NCBI GenBank assembly: GCA_030729445.1
Contig: JANQXJ010000211.1
Coordinates: 1-14,547, forward strand
Reading direction: 5' to 3'
Source: Limnohabitans sp.
Lineage (GTDB): Bacteria > Pseudomonadota > Gammaproteobacteria > Burkholderiales > Burkholderiaceae_C
DNA: 14,547 bases
The position numbers were made by a program, and so were the translations under genes. This document shows positions 7,978-14,547 of this stretch, piece by piece. The notes below the pieces were generated by a model. The model had not been told where the DNA came from. It worked only from the letters and a program-made list of their open reading frames with translations, and made no database searches. Within the stretch, counting starts at the first letter, position 1. Each line of letters begins with the position of its first letter.

Positions 7978-9585
7978 TCAGTTGATCTCGGGGAATGCTT
8001 GTACCAAGCTGCGGGTGTAGGGGTGTTGTGGATCTCCGAGAACCTGCTCAGCCAAACCTTGCTCCAGCACCTGCCCTGACTTGAGAACCACCACCTGATG
8101 GGCCATCGCCCGCAGCACATCCACATCGTGGGTAATTAACAAGTACGCGATGCCACGTTTTTTTTGTAAATTCATAAGCAATTCAAGAATTTGCTTTTGC
8201 ACCGTCACATCGAGCGCACTGGTGGGCTCGTCCAGCACCAAGACCGCAGGCTCAACCACCAAGGCTCGCGCCAAGGCGATGCGCTGGCGCTGCCCACCCG
8301 AAAAGGTGTGTGGATAGCGGTTGAGAACATCACTGAACCCCTCCCCCACCAAGCCAACTTCGGCCAAAGTCGCACGTACACGTGCCTCTGTTTCATCTGG
8401 CGTCCAGTGTGGATGGTGCAAACGCAGGCCTTCAGAGACGATTTCACCCACCGTCATGCGCGGCGACAAACTGCCATAGGGATCCTGAAAGACCACCTGT
8501 ACCTGCCTGCGCAGGGCCTTGTCTCGCGCAGGGCTGCCTTGCCAGGTTTGACCGTCAAACGACAATTCACCCTCAAAAGGAATCAAGCCCAACACGGCCT
8601 GCGCCAGACTGGACTTGCCAGAGCCCGATTCGCCCATGACACCCAGGGTGCTGCCGGGCAACAGCGAAAAATCCGCCCCGTGCAAGGCCATGAAATGGTG
8701 TTTTTGAAACCAGGCTTTGAATCCGGGGACCGACTTCGGATAGCGCACCTGCAGCTGGCGTGCTTGCAAGACGGGTGAGGTCTCCAAGGGGGGCATGTCC
8801 ACCAAACCTGCACGGCTGGGGCGGCTGGAGAGCAATCTTTGTGTGTAAGGATGCTGGGGACGCTCAAAGACCGCTTGCAAGGCCCCTTGCTCCACCAGAT
8901 GGCCTTTTTCCATCACCGCCACCTGATGAGCGAAGTGGCGCACCAAAGCCAGATCGTGGGTGATGAGCAGCACGGCCATGCCCGTTTTTTGCTGCAAATC
9001 GGCCAGCAGGTGCAGCATCTGCAGCCGCAAACTCGCATCCAACGCGGTGGTGGGTTCGTCGGCTAAAAGCAGCTTGGGCTCGGAGGCCAAGGCCATGGCC
9101 ACCATGGCGCGTTGGCGTTGGCCGCCCGACAACTGGTGCGGATACGCCCCAAAACGGCGCTCCGGGTCGTCGATGCCTGTTTCAGACAACAAGTGCACCG
9201 CCCGAACATCGGCATCGCGCCGGGGCAAGAGCTTTTTGAGTTGCAGCACTTCCGAAATTTGCTGGCCCACCGTCATCAAAGGGTTGAGCGCCGTCATCGG
9301 TTCCTGAAAAATCATGGCAATCTCGTCGCCACGGATGCGTTGCATTTCAGCAGGCGATTGCTGCAGCAAGTCTTGACCTTGCCAAAGCACCTGGCCCGAC
9401 AGCTCAGCAGACTCGAGCAAACGCAGAACCGACAGCGCGGTGACCGATTTGCCCGATCCAGACTCGCCCACCAGAGCCACCCGCTCACCGGGCTGGATGC
9501 TCAGGTTCACGCCATGCACCACTGCCTGCCCGCCAAAGGCGATGCGCAGATCTTTCAGTTCCAGCAAAGCTTGCGGCGTGCTCAT
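7978..9585 (-). CDS. yejF: Peptide ABC transporter, double ATP-binding protein (YejF type)
   Basis: This is the ATPase subunit that powers peptide import. Both nucleotide-binding domains are fused in one 535-residue chain (E. coli YejF has 529). In the first domain, Walker A GESGSGKS is at 40-47, signature LSGGQ at 152-156 and Walker B DE at 176-177. In the second, Walker A GESGSGKS is at 318-325, signature FSGGQ at 428-432 and Walker B DE at 452-453. Both ATP sites look intact. The start MSTPQALLELKDLRIAFGG overlaps the yejE stop by four bases (ATGA). It has AGGTGG four bases upstream, or GAAAGG seven bases upstream if the register shifts. Longer in-frame starts up to 9693 run inside yejE and add non-conserved sequence. 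It is the last gene of the yej operon, followed by the terminator at 7860-7891. YejF is the closest family. Opp/Dpp-type fusion ATPases are the alternative, but the neighbours favour YejF. Confidence 0.94.
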   Translation of the reverse strand: MSTPQALLELKDLRIAFGGQAVVHGVNLSIQPGERVALVGESGSGKSVTALSVLRLLESAELSGQVLWQGQDLLQQSPAEMQRIRGDEIAMIFQEPMTALNPLMTVGQQISEVLQLKKLLPRRDADVRAVHLLSETGIDDPERRFGAYPHQLSGGQRQRAMVAMALASEPKLLLADEPTTALDASLRLQMLHLLADLQQKTGMAVLLITHDLALVRHFAHQVAVMEKGHLVEQGALQAVFERPQHPYTQRLLSSRPSRAGLVDMPPLETSPVLQARQLQVRYPKSVPGFKAWFQKHHFMALHGADFSLLPGSTLGVMGESGSGKSSLAQAVLGLIPFEGELSFDGQTWQGSPARDKALRRQVQVVFQDPYGSLSPRMTVGEIVSEGLRLHHPHWTPDETEARVRATLAEVGLVGEGFSDVLNRYPHTFSGGQRQRIALARALVVEPAVLVLDEPTSALDVTVQKQILELLMNLQKKRGIAYLLITHDVDVLRAMAHQVVVLKSGQVLEQGLAEQVLGDPQHPYTRSLVQAFPEIN

Positions 9586-10637
9586 GCGTCCACCTTTCGT
9601 GGGTCGAGCGCGTCGCGCAAAGCGTCGCCCATGAAGGTCAAGAGCAGCAAGGTCACCACCAACACCACAAAAGTGGACATCGATATCCACCAAGCATCGA
9701 TGTTGTTTTTGCCTTGGGCCAGCAACTCACCCAAAGAGGGCGTGCCCGGCGGCACGCCCAGACCCAAGAAGTCCAGCGAGGTCAGGGCCAAAATGGCGCC
9801 GCTCATGCGAAACGGCAAGAAGGTCACCACCGGCGTCATGCTGTTGGGCAGCACATGCCGCCACATGATCTGCCAATGGCCCAAGCCCAAAGCCCGCGCG
9901 GATTTGACGTAATCGAGCTGGCGGTTGCGCAAAAACTCGGCCCGCACGTAGTCGGACAAACCCATCCAGCCAAACAGGCCCAGCAGCAAGAGCAGCAATC
10001 CCACACTGGGCTCGAACACGGCCGAGAAGATGATCAGCAAATACAGCTCAGGCATGGCGCTCCAGACTTCGATGAAGCGCTGAAACACCAGGTCAGTCTT
10101 GCCCACAAAAAAGCCCTGCACTGCGCCGGTCAACACGCCCAAAAACACCCCAAACAAAGTCAGGGCCAGAGCAAAGAGCACCGATACCCTGAAACCATAG
10201 ATCAAACGGGCCAACACATCGCGACCGCGGTCATCTGTCCCCAGCCAGTTGTGAGAGGTGGGTGGTGCTGGGTTAGGCAGCGGTGCAAAATAGTCCAGCG
10301 TACTGTGGTGGTAAGGGTTGAGGGCTTGCAACGCCCAGTTGTCTCCCGTGTGGAGTTGCTGCTGGATAAAAGGGTCCAAGTAATCGGCGGGCGTGTCGAA
10401 ATCACCCCCAAACACCTTTTCAGGCAAGGTCTGCACCACTGGGAAATACCATTGCCCCTCAAAACGCACCACCAAGGGTTTGTCGTTGGACAAGAACTCG
10501 GCCCCCAAGCTCAGGATGAAGAGGGTCACAAAAATGACCAGGCTGCCAAAGCCCAAGCGGTTGCGCCGGAAACGCTGCCAGGCCCGGGCCGAGGGCGACA
10601 ACTGCTGGGGGAATGCGGTGGAGCTGGCTGCGGTCAT
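9582..10637 (-). CDS. yejE: Peptide ABC transporter inner-membrane permease (YejE type)
   Basis: This is the second membrane subunit of the importer, 351 residues against 341 in E. coli. After a basic N-terminus (AWQRFRRNRLGF) come a first membrane helix (about 29-48) and the large periplasmic loop typical of YejE, with NDKPLVVRFEGQWYFPVV at 51-68. The conserved NWLGTDDRGRDVLAR is at 130-144. Further helices lie at about 148-172, 196-208, 212-230, 266-286 and 318-338. The EAA motif that docks on the ATPase is at about 243-265 (YVKSARALGLGHWQIMWRHVLPN). The protein ends in DALRDALDPRK. The start overlaps the yejB stop by four bases (ATGA) and has only a weak ribosome binding site, so it probably depends on translational coupling. 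Confidence 0.95.
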   Translation of the reverse strand: MTAASSTAFPQQLSPSARAWQRFRRNRLGFGSLVIFVTLFILSLGAEFLSNDKPLVVRFEGQWYFPVVQTLPEKVFGGDFDTPADYLDPFIQQQLHTGDNWALQALNPYHHSTLDYFAPLPNPAPPTSHNWLGTDDRGRDVLARLIYGFRVSVLFALALTLFGVFLGVLTGAVQGFFVGKTDLVFQRFIEVWSAMPELYLLIIFSAVFEPSVGLLLLLLGLFGWMGLSDYVRAEFLRNRQLDYVKSARALGLGHWQIMWRHVLPNSMTPVVTFLPFRMSGAILALTSLDFLGLGVPPGTPSLGELLAQGKNNIDAWWISMSTFVVLVVTLLLLTFMGDALRDALDPRKVDA

Positions 10638-11671
10638 TTGTCAAACTTCACACGGGGATCCACCCACAGGTAGCACAGGTCACTGATCAGCTTGGTGACC
10701 AGACCGATCAGGGTGAACAAATACAAGGTGCCCAACACCACCGGGTAGTCGCGCCGGATCACGGCTTCATAACTGAGCAAACCCAGGCCGTCGAGCGAAA
10801 ACAGGGTTTCGATCAGCAAGGAGCCCGTGAAAAACGCGCCGATGAAGGCCGCAGGAAAACCCGTGACCAGCGGAATCAAGGCGTTGCGCATGACATGGCG
10901 GTAAAGCACCCGGTTTTCACTCAGGCCTTTGGCACGGGCGGTCAATACATACTGTTTGCGGATTTCTTCCAAAAAAGCGTTCTTTGTCAGCATGGTGATA
11001 ACGGCAAACGAACCCAGCACACTGGCCGTGACCGGCAAAGCGATGTGCCACAAATAGTCCACCACTTTGGCACCCCAACTCAGCTGCTCCCAGTTGGACG
11101 ACGTCAAACCGCGCAGCGGAAACCACTGCAGTTGCCCGCCAAAGATCACCAGCAAGGCCACGCCCAGCACAAAGCCCGGAATGGCGTAACCCACCAACAC
11201 CAGCAAACTGGTGAGCGTGTCAAACCGCGTGCCAGCCCTCACCGCCTTGGCGATGCCCAAAGGCACGGACACCAGATAACTCAGAAAAAACGTCCACAAG
11301 CCCAGACTGATGGACACCGGCAGCTTCTCTTTGATCAAGCTCCAGACGTCTTTGGGGTAGAAAAAGCTCTTGCCCAGGTCGAACTGTGCAAACTGTTTGA
11401 GCATCATCCAAAAGCGCTCGGTGGGTGGTTTATCAAAGCCGTAAAGCGTTTTGATTTCTTCAATACGCGCGGCATCCACGCCCTGCCGGCCGCGGTAGCC
11501 GCTGCCCGAAGCGGCAGCGCCCTCCCCGCCCGTATCACGGCCTTGCAGCTGAGCCACCATTTGCTCAACCGGACCGCCAGGCACAAACTGGATCACCACA
11601 AAGGTCATCAACAACACCCCGAACAAGGTCGGGATCATCAGCAGCAAGCGTTTGAAAATATAGGCCAGCAT
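10634..11671 (-). CDS. yejB: Peptide ABC transporter inner-membrane permease (YejB type)
   Basis: This is the first membrane subunit, 345 residues. It opens with the family signature MLAYIFKRLLLMIPTLFGVL (helix about 9-29) and VPGGPVEQ. A Gly-rich loop, YRGRQGVDAARIEEIKTLYGFDKP (about 59-82), separates YejB from shorter DppB/OppB permeases. Helices follow at about 120-141, 153-178, 208-228, 266-290 and 310-330. The EAA loop is at 241-263 (VLTARAKGLSENRVLYRHV). The protein closes with DLCYLWVDPRVKFDK. Translation starts three bases after the yejA stop without a good Shine-Dalgarno, so coupling to yejA is likely. Together with YejE it should form the heterodimeric channel. Confidence 0.95.
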   Translation of the reverse strand: MLAYIFKRLLLMIPTLFGVLLMTFVVIQFVPGGPVEQMVAQLQGRDTGGEGAAASGSGYRGRQGVDAARIEEIKTLYGFDKPPTERFWMMLKQFAQFDLGKSFFYPKDVWSLIKEKLPVSISLGLWTFFLSYLVSVPLGIAKAVRAGTRFDTLTSLLVLVGYAIPGFVLGVALLVIFGGQLQWFPLRGLTSSNWEQLSWGAKVVDYLWHIALPVTASVLGSFAVITMLTKNAFLEEIRKQYVLTARAKGLSENRVLYRHVMRNALIPLVTGFPAAFIGAFFTGSLLIETLFSLDGLGLLSYEAVIRRDYPVVLGTLYLFTLIGLVTKLISDLCYLWVDPRVKFDK

Positions 11672-11674
11672 GGG

Positions 11675-13555
11675 TCAAGGGGCCTTTGGGGATGTTGGGG
11701 CGGCTACAGAAGATGCGGCATTGGGCGACCACCACACGGTGGTCACCAGTTTTTCAGGCTGGTAAAACCGGGGCAAGTCGGCGGGTCGCGCAAACGCCTT
11801 GGCCCGCCAGGACACCCGGTGCACGGCACCGTACCAATGCGGCACCACATAATGGCCGTGGCGCAGCACCCGGTCGAGCGCTCGCAGGCTCGTCACCATT
11901 TCTGGCCTTGACGTGGCGCTCACCACTTTGTCCAGCAGCGCATCCACAGCCGTGTCTTTGAGGCCAATCACATTGCCCGATCCCTCCACATCGGCAGATC
12001 GGCTGCCATAGCGCTCGAGCAACTCGGTGCCAGGCGCTTCGCTGCCCACCGTGCGGTTACTGATGATGTCAAAGTCGAACACGTCCATGCGTTTTTGAAG
12101 CAGCGCAAAGTCAATCACTTTGTATTGAACTTGGATGCCCAGTTTTTCCAGGTTCTTGGCAAAGGGCGTGACCACACGGCCCATGGAGCCCGAACTGTCC
12201 AGAAACTCGATGCTGAAGGCTTGCCCCTTGGCATTGCGCAAAGCACCATCTTTGTAGGTCCATCCTGCGGCTTGGAGCAAATCACGCGCTTGGCGCAAAT
12301 GGTCGCGCAGGGTATGGCCCGAAGCGGGGTCGAGCGCTGTTTGGGGCGGTTGCGGCACATCCTGCTCAAACACAGCGGCAGGCAGCTTGGCCCGCAAGGG
12401 GGTGAGCAAGGCCAACTCATCGGGACCCGGTTTACCTTTGGCTTCGAAATCGCTGGCCACAAAATAGCCGCGCACCCGGCTGTAGGCGTTGTAAAACAGT
12501 TGGCGGTTCAGCCACTCGAAATCCATGGCCAGTGCGATGGCTTGGCGCACCCGCACGTCCTGAAATTTGTCACGGCGTGTGTTGAACAAAAAGCCTTGGA
12601 AGTCGCCCGCGTTGCCATGTTGCAATTCGGCCTTGATCAAATCACCCCGTTCAAAGGCCCGGCCAGTGAAGGCCCGGGCCCACTCCCGTGCGATGAAAGA
12701 CTGCATGTAATCGAACTCGCCTGCCTTGAAGGCTTCAAGCTGGGCCGTGGGGTCTTTGTAAATTTTGTAGGTGATGCGCTCGAAATTGAATTGGCCTTTG
12801 CGCACATTCAAGTCACGCGCCCAATAAGACGAGTCGCGCTCATAAGTGATGTCTTTGCCAAACTGCACACGGCCAATCCGGTAAGGGCCGGACGCAATCG
12901 GGATGTCCATCACCATTTGGTCCAGTGGTTTATGTACGCCACTTTCCAGTCCCCACTTTTGGCTGAACACGGGCAAGCTGCCCACGATCAAGGGCAGTTC
13001 ACTGTTTGGCCGTACAAAATCAAAGCGGATGCTGCGCTCGGCCAACACGGTTGCGTCTTTGACCTCGCCGAAATATGTGCGGTACTGTGGCGCGGCCTGT
13101 TTGCTGGTCAGGCGCTCAAAAGAGTGCCGCACATCGGCCGCCAGCACCGGGTCGCCATTGTGAAAACGGGCTTGCGGGTGGATCTGGAAAGTGACCGACA
13201 TGCGGTCGCTGGCCACCGCAACATCCGAAGCCAGCAAGCCATAGGCCGTGGTCGGCTCATCCATATTGCCCACCAACAAGGTATCAAACATCATGCCCAG
13301 CATGGAAGGCGGGGCGCTGCCCTTCAATGTAAAGGGGTTGTACTTGTCGAAGTTGGACTGCCGTGTGGGCGGCACCAGGCTGATCTCACCACCTTTGGGC
13401 GCGGCAGGGTTCACATAGTCAAAGTGGGTAAAGCCGGATGGGTAGCGGATGTCCCCAAACTGCGCGTAAGCGTGTGCGGCCCAAGCGTTGCCCGCCACCC
13501 CAAGCCCGAGGGCCAAGCAGCAGTGTGTCCAGAAACGGGCCAAGGGTCTACGCAT
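11675..13555 (-). CDS. yejA: Periplasmic peptide-binding protein of the Yej-type importer
   Basis: This is an extracellular solute-binding protein (SBP family 5) that captures peptides in the periplasm for YejBEF. In E. coli YejABEF takes up microcin C and peptides. The substrate here cannot be read from the sequence. From 13555 it has 626 residues (E. coli YejA 604). The N-terminus MRRPLARFWT plus a hydrophobic stretch ending in AWA is a Sec signal peptide with likely cleavage after residue 26. There is no lipobox or full twin-arginine motif. The mature protein begins near AHAYAQFGDIRYP and continues with THFDYVNPAAPKGG, the YejA hallmark. No clear Shine-Dalgarno precedes this ATG. An in-frame ATG at 13594 would add 13 residues before the signal peptide and share its CATG with the fabI start. 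The gene is first in the operon, divergent from fabI, and three bases from yejB. Confidence 0.93.
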   Translation of the reverse strand: MRRPLARFWTHCCLALGLGVAGNAWAAHAYAQFGDIRYPSGFTHFDYVNPAAPKGGEISLVPPTRQSNFDKYNPFTLKGSAPPSMLGMMFDTLLVGNMDEPTTAYGLLASDVAVASDRMSVTFQIHPQARFHNGDPVLAADVRHSFERLTSKQAAPQYRTYFGEVKDATVLAERSIRFDFVRPNSELPLIVGSLPVFSQKWGLESGVHKPLDQMVMDIPIASGPYRIGRVQFGKDITYERDSSYWARDLNVRKGQFNFERITYKIYKDPTAQLEAFKAGEFDYMQSFIAREWARAFTGRAFERGDLIKAELQHGNAGDFQGFLFNTRRDKFQDVRVRQAIALAMDFEWLNRQLFYNAYSRVRGYFVASDFEAKGKPGPDELALLTPLRAKLPAAVFEQDVPQPPQTALDPASGHTLRDHLRQARDLLQAAGWTYKDGALRNAKGQAFSIEFLDSSGSMGRVVTPFAKNLEKLGIQVQYKVIDFALLQKRMDVFDFDIISNRTVGSEAPGTELLERYGSRSADVEGSGNVIGLKDTAVDALLDKVVSATSRPEMVTSLRALDRVLRHGHYVVPHWYGAVHRVSWRAKAFARPADLPRFYQPEKLVTTVWWSPNAASSVAAPTSPKAP

Positions 13556-13579
13556 GCGACAATTCTGCACACATTTTTC

Positions 13580-13584
13580 AGGAG
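13580..13584 (+). promoter_or_regulatory. fabI: Ribosome binding site of fabI
   Basis: AGGAG lies eight bases before the ATG at 13593. It fixes the fabI start against an in-frame upstream ATG at 13488, which would run back over the yejA signal-peptide region and add 35 non-conserved residues. Confidence 0.8.
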
Positions 13585-13592
13585 TTGTAGGC

Positions 13593-14408
13593 ATGACCAC
13601 AAAAACAGGATTTCTGTCGGGCAAAAAGTTGTTGATCACCGGCGTGTTGTCCAACCGCTCGATCGCATATGGCATCGCCAAGGCCTGCCACGCACAAGGG
13701 GCCGAGCTGGCTTTCAGCTACGTGGGAGAGCGTTTCAAGGACCGCATCACCGAATTCGCGGCCGATTTTGATTCCAAGCTGATTTTTGATTGCGATGTGG
13801 GCAGCGACGAGCAAATTGAAAAACTGTTCACCGACCTGTCGGCCACTTGGCCCAAGTTCGACGGCTTTGTGCACGCCATTGGCTACGCACCCCGCGAAGC
13901 GATTGCCGGTGATTTCTTAGATGGTTTGTCTCGCGAAGGCTTCAAGATCGCGCACGACATCAGCGCCTACAGCTTCCCCGCCATGGCCAAAGCGGCCTTG
14001 CCCTACCTGAACGACAAGTCGGCTGTGCTGACCCTGACGTACCTCGGTGCGATTCGCACAGTGCCCAACTACAACACCATGGGATTGGCCAAAGCCAGCC
14101 TGGAAGCGTCAGTGCGTTACCTGGCCGAGTCGCTGGGCAGCCAGAACCGTGGCTTGCGGGCCAACGGCATTTCGGCCGGTCCCATCAAGACACTGGCGGC
14201 CAGTGGCATCAAGGGTTTTGGCAAGATTTTGTCGGTGGTGGCCGAAGCCTCGCCGATTCGCCGCAACGTGACCATTGAGGATGTGGGCAATGTGGCGGCG
14301 TTCATGCTGAGCGACTTGGCCGCGGGTGTGACGGCCGAGATCACCTATGTGGACGGTGGTTTCAGCCAGGTGGTCGGCGGTATTGCGGAGCCAGCGGCTG
14401 CGGCTTGA
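13593..14408 (+). CDS. fabI: Enoyl-[acyl-carrier-protein] reductase FabI
   Basis: FabI reduces trans-2-enoyl-ACP with NADH, the last step of each fatty-acid elongation round in the cytoplasm. The 271-residue protein is a short-chain dehydrogenase with the FabI variants. The nucleotide-binding region is GVLSNRSIAYGIA (17-29), and the catalytic Tyr-X6-Lys is Y160 and K167 in PNYNTMGLAK. A second active-site Tyr is at 150, and ISAGPIKTLAASGI (193-206) and YVDGGFS (252-258) follow. By alignment from memory with E. coli FabI, the triclosan-contact positions Gly93, Met159 and Phe203 correspond to G97, M163 and F209, all conserved. The enzyme therefore looks inhibitor-sensitive (inference). The C-terminus is Ala-rich. 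Transcription is divergent from yejA across 37 bases. I could not identify a convincing promoter, which must overlap the start of yejA. Confidence 0.97.
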   Translation: MTTKTGFLSGKKLLITGVLSNRSIAYGIAKACHAQGAELAFSYVGERFKDRITEFAADFDSKLIFDCDVGSDEQIEKLFTDLSATWPKFDGFVHAIGYAPREAIAGDFLDGLSREGFKIAHDISAYSFPAMAKAALPYLNDKSAVLTLTYLGAIRTVPNYNTMGLAKASLEASVRYLAESLGSQNRGLRANGISAGPIKTLAASGIKGFGKILSVVAEASPIRRNVTIEDVGNVAAFMLSDLAAGVTAEITYVDGGFSQVVGGIAEPAAAA

Positions 14409-14418
14409 TGCATAGTCT

Positions 14419-14454
14419 GGGACTGCTCTTTCTAAAGCCTGGTCCCTGCTTTTT
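14419..14454 (+). terminator. fabI: Probable intrinsic terminator after fabI
   Basis: Starting 10 bases after the fabI stop, GGGAC (14419-14423) pairs with GTCCC (14442-14446). A short inner CTT/AAG stem lies within the loop. The hairpin is followed by TGC and five T residues (14450-14454). The stem is interrupted and the T-run is set back three bases, so this is weaker than the terminator ahead of rimP. The position directly after fabI supports the call. Confidence 0.6.
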
Positions 14455-14462
14455 CATACACC

Positions 14463-14547
14463 GCCTGAGGCGAGGCGGGCGCTGCCCGGGCTCATAACTC
14501 GCTTCGCTCGCCAAATCGCCCGGGTCAGCACCCGCCTCACCTCAGGC
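14463..14547. repeat. Near-perfect inverted repeat with ~30-base arms
   Basis: The left arm 14463-14491 and the right arm 14518-14547 are reverse complements except for two C/T differences and one extra base. They flank a 26-base loop (14492-14517) that contains CTCGCTTCGCTCG. Each arm ends at the loop in the 8-base palindrome GCCCGGGC or its partner. The right arm reaches the last base of the window, so the outer limit is unknown. There is no T-run on the visible side. It could be a dispersed REP-like palindrome, a terminator for a convergent gene beyond the edge, or a miniature mobile element. Sequence alone cannot decide. Confidence 0.85.

Noticed and set aside
13555..13594. Twin-arginine or lipoprotein signal in yejA
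   Set aside because: The two Arg residues are not in an S/T-R-R-x-F-L-K context, and the two Cys residues at positions 12-13 are within the hydrophobic core without a lipobox, so a Sec signal peptide fits best.
12095..13771. Plus-strand frame of 558 codons opposite yejA, running into fabI
   Set aside because: It overlaps both the conserved yejA frame and the fabI start in a different frame, and the translation resembles no known family.
1..14547. Hidden accessory or novel system
   Set aside because: All coding capacity is explained by conserved housekeeping genes and a known transporter type. No compositional break, integrase, transposase, toxin-antitoxin pair or repeat array is visible.

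Overview
The window looks like ordinary chromosomal DNA from a betaproteobacterium of the order Burkholderiales, most likely family Comamonadaceae (Limnohabitans/Rhodoferax-like). This rests on the protein sequences, the moderately GC-rich and uniform base composition, and the gene order. I see no insertion sequence, prophage, CRISPR array, tRNA or rRNA, and no compositional break. No stretch over 300 bases lacks a gene. The longest non-coding gap is the 155 bases between yejF and rimP.

Region 1 (1-7822, minus strand) is the classic translation/transcription operon, read right to left: rimP, nusA, infB, rbfA, truB, typA. The genes are tightly packed. The infB stop abuts the rbfA start, truB starts two bases after the rbfA stop with its Shine-Dalgarno inside rbfA, and typA follows truB after 13 bases. 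The typA gene runs off the left edge (440 codons present). The products mature the 30S subunit (RimP, RbfA), control elongation and termination of transcription (NusA), start translation (IF2), make the tRNA T-loop pseudouridine (TruB) and act as a ribosome-associated stress GTPase (TypA/BipA).

Region 2 (7823-7977) is the junction. It holds a strong intrinsic terminator reading leftwards (7860-7891) and a possible -10 box just upstream of it. The hairpin therefore ends the yej operon, sits in the rimP leader, or does both.

Region 3 (7978-13555, minus strand) is a complete YejABEF-type peptide ABC importer. It encodes a periplasmic binding protein with a signal peptide, two permeases and one double-ATPase protein. 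The genes are coupled by a 3-base gap and two four-base ATGA overlaps.

Region 4 (13556-14547, plus strand) has fabI, the NADH-type enoyl-ACP reductase, divergent from yejA with only 37 bases between start codons. A probable terminator follows. Then comes a nearly perfect inverted repeat with about 30-base arms that ends exactly at the window edge. This palindrome and the terminator ahead of rimP are the two structures most worth a second look. I found no evidence of a previously undescribed system.
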